From Andreprevotia sp. IGB-42 (lineage in GTDB: Bacteria > Pseudomonadota > Gammaproteobacteria > Burkholderiales > Chitinibacteraceae), in the NCBI RefSeq assembly GCF_009848685.1, contig NZ_WXTX01000004.1:248001-312000 (forward strand): a stretch of 64,000 bases of DNA. Reading direction: 5' to 3'. The stretch's first letter is position 1; the number at the start of each line of letters is the position of its first letter. The position numbers and the translations under genes are program-made. This document shows, one piece after another, positions 19,641-28,048 of the stretch. The notes beneath the pieces were generated by a model, which had not been told where the DNA came from, made no database searches, and saw nothing but the letters and a program-made list of their open reading frames with translations.

Positions 19641-20765
19641 ATGGAACATGTCAGCGTACCGGTGCATCCCCCGCATGGTGCCATCGCTCTCCATCGCGGA
19701 CTGGCGGCGCTGCTGCTTGTCACCATGTTGCCCTTGCTGGGTGCCTGTAGCAGCGCCGGCTACTACGCACAGGCAGTGAGCGGGCACATGCAGTTGCTGA
19801 ACCGTACGCGGCCGGTGGAAACCGTTCTGGCCGACCCTGCCACACCACCCGCGGTGGCTGACAAGCTGCGTCGTACACAGGCGATACGCCAGTTTGCCAG
19901 CAGCGCACTGGCGCTGCCGGACAATGCCAGTTACCGCAGCTATGCCGATCTGGGCCGACCCTACGTGGTGTGGAATGTGGTCAGCACGCCGGAGCTGTCG
20001 CTGGCGCCACGCCAGTCGTGTTTCCTGCTGGTGGGCTGCATCGGCTACCGCGGTTTCTTCAATGAGGAAGACGCGCGCCATTTTGCCGCTGCGCAGCACG
20101 ACCAGGGCGACGATGTACAGGTGTATGGCGTGCCTGCCTATTCCACGCTGGGCTGGATGAGCGATCCGCTACTCAATACCTTTCTGGTTTACAGCGACAC
20201 CGATCTGGCCCGATTGATCTTCCATGAGCTGGCGCACCAGCTGGTGTACGTGCACGACGACAGCGCGTTCAACGAAGCGTTTGCCACCAGTGTGGAGCTG
20301 GAGGGCGCGAGGCGCTGGCTGGCAGCCACGCAGACGCAGGCCGACAGCAGCGCGCTCATCGACGTGGCACAGCAACGCCGCGAGGACTTCCAGGCATTGC
20401 TGGCCGCCAGCCACGCGCAACTTGCCGCGCTGTATGCCAGCCCGGTCAGCGATGGGGCCAAGCGCGAGGGCAAGGCGGCGGTATTTGCGGCACTGGACGC
20501 CCAGTATCAGGCACTCAAGCAACGCTGGGGTGGTTACACCGGTTACGATCACTGGTTCGATCCACCACCGGGTAATGCCCATCTGGCATCACTGGCCACC
20601 TATCAACGGCTGGTGCCGGCGTTCAAGCAGTTGCTGATCGACAACGACCGCGATCTGCCGCGCTTCTATACCGCCACGCGGCAACTGGCCGCCCAACCGG
20701 CCGAACAGCGCAACGCCGCGCTGCATGCACTGCTGCAGCGCGCCGCTGCCACATCCCGGCTTTAG
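19641..20765 (+). CDS. Putative lipoprotein aminopeptidase (COG4324 type)
   Basis: A 374-residue exported protein. A lipobox LLGAC places the lipidated Cys at about 36, so the mature protein would be membrane-anchored. The zinc-peptidase motif HELAHQ (His195 to His199) is followed by the downstream metal-ligand-like segment FNEAFATSVELEGARRW, as in the family named predicted aminopeptidase. It starts 13 bases after the kinase gene on the same strand and may be read through from it, though no functional link is evident. Substrate unknown. Confidence 0.8.
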   Translation: MEHVSVPVHPPHGAIALHRGLAALLLVTMLPLLGACSSAGYYAQAVSGHMQLLNRTRPVETVLADPATPPAVADKLRRTQAIRQFASSALALPDNASYRSYADLGRPYVVWNVVSTPELSLAPRQSCFLLVGCIGYRGFFNEEDARHFAAAQHDQGDDVQVYGVPAYSTLGWMSDPLLNTFLVYSDTDLARLIFHELAHQLVYVHDDSAFNEAFATSVELEGARRWLAATQTQADSSALIDVAQQRREDFQALLAASHAQLAALYASPVSDGAKREGKAAVFAALDAQYQALKQRWGGYTGYDHWFDPPPGNAHLASLATYQRLVPAFKQLLIDNDRDLPRFYTATRQLAAQPAEQRNAALHALLQRAAATSRL

Positions 20766-20800
20766 GCCAGATCGGCACGCAAAACATGCTGGCATGTGGA

Positions 20801-20830
20801 AAAAAAGCGGGCGAGCCCATGGCCCGCCCT
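20801..20830 (-). terminator. Terminator of the polysaccharide deacetylase gene
   Basis: On the minus strand GGGCGGGCC and GGCTCGCCC form a 9-bp stem with one G-T pair and a 3-base loop, followed at once by GCTTTTTTT. It lies just beyond the deacetylase stop at 20864. Confidence 0.85.
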
Positions 20831-20863
20831 CAAAAGTTGCTCACTGCGGTTCGATGATTGCGC

Positions 20864-22129
20864 TTAACGCAATTGCAGGCTCACATCACCCTGAGTCGGG
20901 TTCACGGTGATGCGTACATGCGTCGCATCCAGCGTTTTTACGGCCAGTGCCTGGCTGCCTTGCCTGGCGCTGGCGGCGGTCACGGCGCGGCTGGTTGCCA
21001 CATCCAGCGTCAGATCGGTGGCGTAACGCAGGCAATCGGCGCCGGTGGCGAAGTGCACCACGCCCTGGCCATTGGCATCCACACTCACGGCTGGCGAGCA
21101 GTTGTCACGCGCAAAGCGGTAGCGGATCACCTGGCTGGGCGGCGCCATCCACAGCTCGCCGGCATCGACCTTCGCCTTCACATAGTCGAGGTGGGCGGTA
21201 TAGCGTGCCAGCGGAATGGTTTCCCACGAGGCATCACCCACGCCGTGTGCGGTACGCAGCGACCAGCCACCTTGGGCAATTGCGGCATCCACGTGCAGGT
21301 TGAGGATTTCGCTGCCTTCCGGATACAGCGACCAGATGCCCGAATTGGTGAACAGATCCCATTTGATGTTGTACGGGTCGGCAAAGTTGGCTGCATTCAC
21401 GCCCACTGCGGTGCCGTACTGGATATTGCCTGCGGCATCCACGCGGTTGGCGGCGCGGCCACCGATATAGGTGGCGCTGCTCTTGAGGTAGGCAAGCGGT
21501 GCATCCGGCGTGATATCGGACGGCCAGGCAAAGAACTTGGGGGTGTAGCCATCCAGGTGCGCGGCGATATCGCTGGCGGAACCATCGATCTCGGCCTGGT
21601 TGTTCCAGCCGGCGGTATTGGCATCCATATGGTTGCGGCTATGGCTGAACACTTCATGACCGTGCGCGACGAACTGCTTGGCCGCCTGCCAGTGATAAGG
21701 CGCGCAATTGGCGGAAATGATGCCGAACGCAGCATGCAGGCCGCGCTTGGTCAGCTCCGGATCAGCATTGCTGATCTGGCCGTCGGTAATGTAAGCGCAG
21801 AAATCATCGTGCACCAGGCTATATGCACCCTTGGCGCCGCCAGCCCAGGTGGTATATGCAGCTGCCGTCACACCCACCGGATTGCACAGGTCGCCAGCGC
21901 TGGTGGCGCAGCTGCCCAGCTTTTTCCACAGCGACACCGCGTCGTTCGGGTTCCAGCCTGCGCCAGTCCAGGCGGTATGCGCCTGCAGATCCTGGTAGCG
22001 CTGGCCCTGGTATTGCACCACTTGGCCCACCGTGTAGCTGGCACCATCCTGCCACTCGGGAATGGCTGCCGTAGCACCTGCGGCAAGGCCGGCAATGGCC
22101 AGCGCGATACTGATGATTTTGCGTTGCAT
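20864..22129 (-). CDS. Secreted polysaccharide (chitin-type) deacetylase with CBM5/12
   Basis: A 421-residue secreted enzyme. The signal peptide (MQRKIISIALAIAGLAAGA, cut near TAA) is followed by a chitin-binding CBM5/12 module (about 23-72) with the aromatic pattern WQDGASYTVGQVVQYQG and AWTGAGWNP. The catalytic NodB-like domain keeps the metal and base motifs VHDDF and HSRNH, which argues that it is active. It probably removes acetyl groups from chitin or chitooligosaccharides. A GGAG box precedes the ATG at 22129. The gene directly follows the GH18-LytTR regulator on the same strand. Confidence 0.87.
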   Translation of the reverse strand: MQRKIISIALAIAGLAAGATAAIPEWQDGASYTVGQVVQYQGQRYQDLQAHTAWTGAGWNPNDAVSLWKKLGSCATSAGDLCNPVGVTAAAYTTWAGGAKGAYSLVHDDFCAYITDGQISNADPELTKRGLHAAFGIISANCAPYHWQAAKQFVAHGHEVFSHSRNHMDANTAGWNNQAEIDGSASDIAAHLDGYTPKFFAWPSDITPDAPLAYLKSSATYIGGRAANRVDAAGNIQYGTAVGVNAANFADPYNIKWDLFTNSGIWSLYPEGSEILNLHVDAAIAQGGWSLRTAHGVGDASWETIPLARYTAHLDYVKAKVDAGELWMAPPSQVIRYRFARDNCSPAVSVDANGQGVVHFATGADCLRYATDLTLDVATSRAVTAASARQGSQALAVKTLDATHVRITVNPTQGDVSLQLR

Positions 22130-22302
22130 TTGAGAGTCTCCATCCTGCTTGTCTATGGCGGATTCAGCGATCCGTGGCCTCACTATGCCAGCGCTTCGGC
22201 AGCCGAAAACCGGCTGCATCGGCCCAATTCACGAACAACAGGATAAAGAACAACAAAGTCTTTCATTTCAAATACTTGGCTTTCAAAAAAGCCGCCCTTC
22301 TT
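22130..22302 (-). promoter_or_regulatory. Candidate control region of the deacetylase gene with direct repeats
   Basis: This AT-rich gap between the regulator gene and the deacetylase gene carries TTCACGAAC at 22228-22236 and again at 22302-22310 (the second just enters the regulator's 3' end). It also carries TTTCAAA at 22266-22272 and 22281-22287, 15 bases apart. LytTR proteins bind pairs of short direct repeats, so these are reasonable candidate operators. The match to any known LytTR site is not exact. Confidence 0.35.
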
Positions 22303-24549
22303 TCACGAACTGCACGCCGTTGCAGCCATTTCGGCACTGAACCACGCCGGGTATTGGCGCTTGAGCTGCGCAAGATAGGTACGCGCGACCGGCACGGCCT
22401 GCCCCGCCACGATCAGCTCGATGCCGCCACCGGGTGCGCGGCGGCTGCCGCTCACCGATTTGGGCCGCACCAGGTAGGAGCGGTGCACCTGTACCAGTTC
22501 GTCAAAGTACAGACGGATCGCACGCAAGCGCAGCGTCACATAATGCGGCGCGGCCAGATCGGCAGCATAAATGCCGCTATAGCCCTTGTCGGCGCGGATG
22601 AAGTGCAGCTTCTCGCGCCGGCTGGCAATTTCGTACAGCTCGGCCAGCAATTGTGGTTGCCGCGCCAGCTCATGCAATTGCTGACGCACCAGCACCACCT
22701 GATTGGCCAGGCTGCGGAAATACACTTCTTCATCGTCTGACAACGGGCTGTGAAAACGTAGCGCGACACCATAATCGGCAAACGATGCATGGCGCAGCAG
22801 TGCCTCCTTGCGGCTTGCATCCATGCTGAGCAAACCGCCATCTGCCGCAGGCACCAGCGCTTCGTCTTCGAGCAAGGTGGCTTCGCTCACGCGTGCATCA
22901 TCGGACAGGAAACGCAGCATGGTTTCGAGCATGCGCTCCAGGCTGCGCTGTTCGGATAACTGGCGGGTAAAGCGCTCCAGCTCAAGCAGTGCATCACGGC
23001 GGGCTGGTGTTTCAATTGCAGCCCCAGGCTGCACGGCGCAGGCAAGTGGCAGCAACTGCTGGCGTATCGCCAGGCTGTTGCCCGCCAGATTGTCCAGCAC
23101 CTGCGCATCGATTACGGTAAGCCGCTCCGGCCAGCGCTCGCGCAGCTGTGCAGCTTGCGTAGCCACCCCCAGCAAATGATCGGGCAACACACCCAATGCA
23201 TTCACTAGGTACTCGCGTTGCGCATGCTCCAGCATCCGCAGCCTGCTGCGGCGCAAGCGCCATAGCAGACCCAGCGTCAGCATCAGTCCTGCCACCGCCC
23301 CCAATAACCAGGGCATTGCCGCCGCCGTACGCTCACGCACCATCGCCCAGCGCGCCTGCCATGGATGGAAATGCCGCCACGCCTGGTCCAGCAACGCATC
23401 GTCCCCCGGGGCATCACTGCTCGTTTCCCACAGGCCCAATCCGGCCAGCCCTTGCTGCCCGATGAAGTCCAGCTTGGCAGCCAGCGCACGCGGACTCTCG
23501 AATGAAATCAGTTGCCCGGTGTGCGGCTGGTACAGCGTTTCTGCCTGTACCACGTCATCCCAATGCGCCTCGAACCCGCCGCTGGCGGCAAGCTTGCGGA
23601 TTTCTGCATAGGTGAACAAACCCGTCGGGCCGCTTTTCTCGTTATCCCAGGTACCAAACGGCACGCCCTTGGGCTGCTGGTACAGGCCATGTTCCTTGCC
23701 CGGCGGAACACCCAGCCAGCTGATGCCCTGAGCCGGCAGCAGCAAGACCAGCTTGGCCGCTGGCAAGCCCATGGCCTTGAGTTCGGCAACCGCGCCGGAA
23801 ACACTGGTACCGGCATGCGCCGGATCAGGCATCAACGGTGATTTATGCCCGGTTTGCTCGCTCCAGGCACCGCGGAACTCCGATGCAATCAGCGTGGCAA
23901 AATCCACATCCGCCAGCATGGCGCGCACATTCCAGCCGGGGCGTTGCACCGGTTCCGCACTGATGGTGAGGGACAGTACGCAGGAAGCGGCACGCGCATG
24001 GCATGCCTGGCGCATTTCGTGAATCAGTGCTTGATAGTTGATCAGGTCATCCGGCCGCTTGCCGGTATTGGGGTGCCCCCCCACGACCGGAAAACGCCAG
24101 TCGAACTCGATGCCATCAAATCCGTAGCGATCAAGAAACGCCAGCGTGGATGCCACAAACTGCCGGCGCTTGGCCGGATCAGCCGCCACATCGGAATAAT
24201 TGCGCGACCAGTTCCAGCCACCCACCGCGATCAACGTCTTGAGCTTGGGATTGCGTGCCTTGAGCGCGGGCAACAGCGCATAGTTGCCGCGGTACAGCTG
24301 GTTGTTGTCGCCAGCGTGCACACGTACCAGGTCGGTGAAGAAATCGCCCGGCGCCACAGTGCCGTCGGCCTTCAGCTCTGCCACCGAATAGACCAGGTGC
24401 GTGAGTTTCTCCACCGGCGCATCGGCAAGCGATGCCCCATGGCTGTAGCTGGCCCAGAAAGGAAAATAACCAACGATCAACGGCTCCGCCCGTGCGCCAA
24501 GTGCTGCGCAGGCCAGAACCGCGACCAGTATGTGCTGGCGCAGTGTCAT
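22303..24549 (-). CDS. Membrane one-component regulator: degenerate GH18 sensor, TM helix, LytTR DNA-binding domain
   Basis: A 748-residue protein with an order I do not recognise from any characterised system. A signal peptide (1-21, cut after ARA) leads into a GH18 TIM barrel (about 22-395). Its catalytic motif reads FDGIEFDWRFP (144-154): the acid that should be Glu at 152 is Arg, the preceding Asp148 is Glu, and the MxYD motif has become IASEFRGAW. The floor Trp in GLGLWETSSD (374) is kept. A membrane helix (about 412-430) follows, then a cytoplasmic region with GAF-like features, then LytTR (about 648-733) with VQVHRSYLV and VPVARTYLAQL. Inferred role: binding chitin fragments outside and controlling transcription inside. 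Start 24549 has GAGG 6 bases upstream; other Met codons up to 24567 are possible. Confidence 0.88.
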   Translation of the reverse strand: MTLRQHILVAVLACAALGARAEPLIVGYFPFWASYSHGASLADAPVEKLTHLVYSVAELKADGTVAPGDFFTDLVRVHAGDNNQLYRGNYALLPALKARNPKLKTLIAVGGWNWSRNYSDVAADPAKRRQFVASTLAFLDRYGFDGIEFDWRFPVVGGHPNTGKRPDDLINYQALIHEMRQACHARAASCVLSLTISAEPVQRPGWNVRAMLADVDFATLIASEFRGAWSEQTGHKSPLMPDPAHAGTSVSGAVAELKAMGLPAAKLVLLLPAQGISWLGVPPGKEHGLYQQPKGVPFGTWDNEKSGPTGLFTYAEIRKLAASGGFEAHWDDVVQAETLYQPHTGQLISFESPRALAAKLDFIGQQGLAGLGLWETSSDAPGDDALLDQAWRHFHPWQARWAMVRERTAAAMPWLLGAVAGLMLTLGLLWRLRRSRLRMLEHAQREYLVNALGVLPDHLLGVATQAAQLRERWPERLTVIDAQVLDNLAGNSLAIRQQLLPLACAVQPGAAIETPARRDALLELERFTRQLSEQRSLERMLETMLRFLSDDARVSEATLLEDEALVPAADGGLLSMDASRKEALLRHASFADYGVALRFHSPLSDDEEVYFRSLANQVVLVRQQLHELARQPQLLAELYEIASRREKLHFIRADKGYSGIYAADLAAPHYVTLRLRAIRLYFDELVQVHRSYLVRPKSVSGSRRAPGGGIELIVAGQAVPVARTYLAQLKRQYPAWFSAEMAATACSS

Positions 24550-24683
24550 CTCCATCCTCATATTCATTCTGTTCAGCACTCATCGGCGCTGTTATGAGGG
24601 GGATTCTAGTCTGCACCTTTGCAGGCCGGCGTAATTTTCTTTACCCATTTGCGCTGACAGACAACGCGTGCCGAATGTAATGA

Positions 24684-24720
24684 AAAAGCCCTGTCCTTGC
24701 GGAATGCAAGGTACAGGGCT
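24684..24720 (-). terminator. Terminator of the histidine phosphatase gene
   Basis: On the minus strand AGCCCTGTACCTTGC pairs with GCAAGGACAGGGCT (one bulged base) around a short loop and is followed by TTTTCATT. It lies about 50 bases past the stop at 24771. Confidence 0.85.
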
Positions 24721-24770
24721 CCAGGACAGCTGGTGGGGCTGCAGAACTGCGCCGCTGTCAGCTCAGCGCA

Positions 24771-26432
24771 TTACGGCGCGGCGACGTGGCCGTAGCAGGC
24801 CTTGAGCTTGTCGTAATTGTAGAAATGGCTGGCCGGGCTGATTTTGGCGCTGTCGCAGCCGGGTTTGAAGTCCGTTTCCTTCTCGTTGTACAGCATCTTC
24901 ACCAGCAGGCTACCCTTGCCGTCACTGTAAACATCCCACTGCATATTGGCTGCCATCGGCGACACCTGATCACCGCGCCACGGGTTATTGGCATAGCTGT
25001 AGGTGGTGCTTTTTGGTTGCTGTTGCAACACATTCTTCAGGCCCATGATGGACGCGAACGGCACGGTGATCTCGGCATGCGCAAAACGCAGCTTGGCCGC
25101 ATGGGCAAGATTGCCTCTGGCAATGGCATCGACCTCGTTGAAGAAATCGTCCTGCAGGATCTGCGCCATCTTCCAGGTGACGCTGCCCTTTTCGGTCATG
25201 CCCGGGCCCTTGTCATAGAAGTCGGACGTATCGTTGACCTGTGCGAACACGCGCGCCTGGTCTGCCGGCAGGTAGCGCATGAAATCGACGCCGACTTCAT
25301 CCTTCATCGCCGGGGCAATCGAATACAGTTCGTAGACCAGCGAACCGGCATCACCCAGCGAGGCAATCACCGTTTTGCCATCGCCGCTCAGCGTGCTGCT
25401 GTATTTGCCATCGTCGCTGGTATAGGTAAACGTACCGGTATTGGCAAAGCTGTAGCTACCGTTGGCAATCTTGTCGACAAAGACCTTGGTGAACAGTCGC
25501 TCCATCACCACGCGGCCGGCATCCACTACCGCCGGGTCTGCCAGTGCGGCAGCCTGCCTGGCCAGCAGATCAGTGTCTTCGGCCTTGTACTTCTGGTAGG
25601 CGAGGCTGTCCTGGTAGGTTTGATAGCGCGGATCGACGGTGTTGAGCACCTCGTCGGTCTTGGCCGCCAGCTTGTGGAAATACAGCAGGAAGCGATTGGT
25701 GCCGTCTTTCTGCGCTACCGGCTTGGCAAGCGGGTATGGCGCCGGTGCCGGCGGATAGGCGATCAGCGTGGCCAGATTGGGCTGGGTCTTGGTCAGCGAG
25801 GCCACGAAGAACGCACCGCTATCAACTGCACGATCCACGCCTGATGTGACGGTAACGATCTGGCGCGGCTTGGTGGCGGCAGCATCGCCCACTTCTTTCC
25901 AGAAACCGGCCAGCCGGCTTTGCAGGCGCACCGCCAGTTGCTGGTGCTCCTTGATACCCACCAGCGTTTCATTGCCGTAACCCGGCGTGGAAATGCCATT
26001 TACGCCGTAGCCCAGCAGGAAGTTGGCCTTCATCAACTTGAGCACATCCGGTCCCAACTGCTGGCCCAGCGGTGTCAGCGCGCCTTCGTCGGAGGCCTTT
26101 TTCCACATATTGTAGATGGCAAGGTCATATTTCAGGCTGGACAACCCGCGCGAGCCATGCCGTGCCAACAGCTCGGTATATACCGGGCTGTAGCCTGCGG
26201 GAGCCGCCTCATAGGTGCTGGCGGCCTGCTGCGGCTGGTAGGGTGCCTTGGTCTGGTAGTAGGTTGGCACCGGGCTTGGCACCGGCGTGGGGGTGGGGGT
26301 GGGGGCCTGCGTGGGCTTTACCACCGGGGTGCCCGTGGGCGTAACGGCAGCGCTGTTGTCATCGCTGTTACAGGCGGACAGTGCACCAGCCAGCAAGGCC
26401 AGCAGCACTGCATGTTTGAATGTGGTTTTCAC
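24771..26432 (-). CDS. Lipoprotein histidine acid phosphatase, MINPP-like (possible phytase)
   Basis: A 553-residue exported lipoprotein (lipobox LSAC, Cys21) with a Thr/Pro-rich linker (about 31-57) and a histidine-phosphatase domain. The nucleophile motif is RHG (91-93, in LLARHGSRG). The proton donor motif is HAE (in RFAHAEITVPF) rather than HD, which is the mark of multiple inositol polyphosphate phosphatase-type enzymes. TSGVDRAVDSG contributes the further phosphate-pocket Arg. Likely reaction: hydrolysis of phosphate esters such as inositol phosphates at the cell surface. The substrate is inferred from family only. Confidence 0.8.
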   Translation of the reverse strand: MKTTFKHAVLLALLAGALSACNSDDNSAAVTPTGTPVVKPTQAPTPTPTPVPSPVPTYYQTKAPYQPQQAASTYEAAPAGYSPVYTELLARHGSRGLSSLKYDLAIYNMWKKASDEGALTPLGQQLGPDVLKLMKANFLLGYGVNGISTPGYGNETLVGIKEHQQLAVRLQSRLAGFWKEVGDAAATKPRQIVTVTSGVDRAVDSGAFFVASLTKTQPNLATLIAYPPAPAPYPLAKPVAQKDGTNRFLLYFHKLAAKTDEVLNTVDPRYQTYQDSLAYQKYKAEDTDLLARQAAALADPAVVDAGRVVMERLFTKVFVDKIANGSYSFANTGTFTYTSDDGKYSSTLSGDGKTVIASLGDAGSLVYELYSIAPAMKDEVGVDFMRYLPADQARVFAQVNDTSDFYDKGPGMTEKGSVTWKMAQILQDDFFNEVDAIARGNLAHAAKLRFAHAEITVPFASIMGLKNVLQQQPKSTTYSYANNPWRGDQVSPMAANMQWDVYSDGKGSLLVKMLYNEKETDFKPGCDSAKISPASHFYNYDKLKACYGHVAAP

Positions 26433-26501
26433 GGTTTGCTTCCCTGCTCAGAAGAAACCGTGGTTTATAGCCGCCTGCGATGACAGGATGATGTTGGCAC
26501 C

Positions 26502-26545
26502 GCCCGAGTTGGCCATGCCCCCCAGGCACGCGGCCAGACTCGGGC
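26502..26545 (-). terminator. Hairpin downstream of the MFS gene
   Basis: GCCCGAGT (26502-26509) and ACTCGGGC (26538-26545) form an 8-bp stem, with GGCC/GGCC inside. It lies just past the MFS stop. There is no T run, so it may be an mRNA-stabilising hairpin rather than a classical terminator. Confidence 0.45.
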
Positions 26546-26556
26546 CTGGTCGCGTG

Positions 26557-27771
26557 CTAATCGACCTTGCGTATCGTCGGCAGCACCGCCACCATGGCCA
26601 GCACCAGCACCGACATGGTCAGGCCGAATGCCGGCATGATCCACGCAATTTCGACATGCAGTGACAGCAGGGCCGTCACCATCGAATAGGAAATCGGGCT
26701 CAGGCCCATGGACGCCACGGTGTTGAGGCTCATCACCCGGCCAATCTTGTCGCGATCGGTATATTGCTGCAGCAAGGACATCATCGGCACATTGTTGCTG
26801 ACCACACCAAACCCCAGCAGGAACTGGATGAAAATGGCGCCCCACAACCAGTACACATGACCTTGCAGCGCCAGCAGCACGCCCTCGATGGCAATGACGA
26901 CCGCGATCATCAACAGCCGCTTTTTCATCGGTGGATAAATCGTCAGCAAGGTGCCGCCGACGACCATGCCGGTGGCAAAGGCGCTTTGGAGGAACGATAG
27001 CGTACTGGCCTCGCCCTTGAGGTGATCGGTGACGATGATGGGGATGCCCAGGCCCAGCGGGCCCATGAACAGCAGGTTGGCAATCGCGTAGATCAGCATC
27101 AGGCTGAGCAGCACCGGGGTATTGATTGCGTATTTCAGACCTTCCACGAGCTCGTGCAGCACGTGGCGGCGCTCCTTGTGCTGCACCAGCGGCGGCTCTT
27201 GCACCATGGCGATACAGCCCACGCCCACCAGCAACAGCACGCCGGTGATCGAGAATACCCATTCGTAGCTCACCAGCGCCAGCAAGATGCCGCCCAGCAC
27301 CGGGCCGAACACCAGACCGATCTGGTTGGTGGTCAGCATGATGGAGTTGGCGCGGGTAAGATCGCTGCCCTGTACCAGGCTGGGCAGCAGTGCATCGCGC
27401 GCCGGCCAGAAAAATGCATCCAGCGCCCCGTAGATGAAGGCAAAGCCTGTCAGCATCCAGATATCGAGCTTACCGAGGGCAAGCAGGCCAACCAGTGCAA
27501 ACATCAGCATCACCCGCAGCGACAACGAGAAGAGGATGATGCGGCTGCGCTTCATCCGGTCGGCCACCACGCCGCCCAGCAGCATCAGCACGATGCGTGG
27601 CACTGACCCGGCAATCATCACCAACCCGAGTTGTTCCTTGGCGCCAAGGGTTTTGACGACGAACCAGGTCTCGGCAATGGTGGCAACCGCCAGCGCGAAG
27701 TTGCCCACCACGCTGGCCAGCCAGACGAAGAAGAAATTGCGGTTCTGCAGCAGGGACGGGGGTTGGGTCAT
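26557..27771 (-). CDS. MFS transporter (probable exporter)
   Basis: A 404-residue inner-membrane protein with about twelve hydrophobic helices. The motif between helices 2 and 3 (LGGVVADRMKRSRI) and the segment WPARDALLPSLV are typical of the MFS_3 group, which includes enterobactin- and drug-exporting proteins. I chose the ATG at 27771 (MTQPPSLLQNRNFFFVW), as this gives the usual short N-terminus before helix 1. Substrate unknown. The gene is divergent from the Sel1-like gene and about 120 bases upstream of the phosphatase gene. Confidence 0.88.
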   Translation of the reverse strand: MTQPPSLLQNRNFFFVWLASVVGNFALAVATIAETWFVVKTLGAKEQLGLVMIAGSVPRIVLMLLGGVVADRMKRSRIILFSLSLRVMLMFALVGLLALGKLDIWMLTGFAFIYGALDAFFWPARDALLPSLVQGSDLTRANSIMLTTNQIGLVFGPVLGGILLALVSYEWVFSITGVLLLVGVGCIAMVQEPPLVQHKERRHVLHELVEGLKYAINTPVLLSLMLIYAIANLLFMGPLGLGIPIIVTDHLKGEASTLSFLQSAFATGMVVGGTLLTIYPPMKKRLLMIAVVIAIEGVLLALQGHVYWLWGAIFIQFLLGFGVVSNNVPMMSLLQQYTDRDKIGRVMSLNTVASMGLSPISYSMVTALLSLHVEIAWIMPAFGLTMSVLVLAMVAVLPTIRKVD

Positions 27772-28048
27772 GGAAATCAATGGCGAAGCATGCAATACCG
27801 CATTCTATCGGCGCGTACCCGCGTTTGCGATGTCGTTTCCTCTCATTTGACTTGCTCCATTCCCTCATTTTCCGCCTGCGGGATCAACGGCATACCTGGC
27901 GTAAACAGCGCAGGTGGCACGTAATGCGCGACCGTCAGTCAAAATCCATGCATAACGGCAAGCCATGCAGCGCCGGCTTTCTAGTAAGATCAACGCCGGC
28001 CCCAAGCTGGCGTTTTTCATGACTGGCGGGCGAGGATGGAGAACCGAT

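Noticed and set aside
20858-22246. A 462-codon open frame on the + strand.
   Set aside because: It is antisense to the deacetylase, whose signal peptide, CBM and catalytic motifs are clear.
22303-24549. Annotation as an active chitinase.
   Set aside because: The catalytic Glu is Arg and the YD motif is gone, and the protein continues into a membrane helix and a DNA-binding domain.
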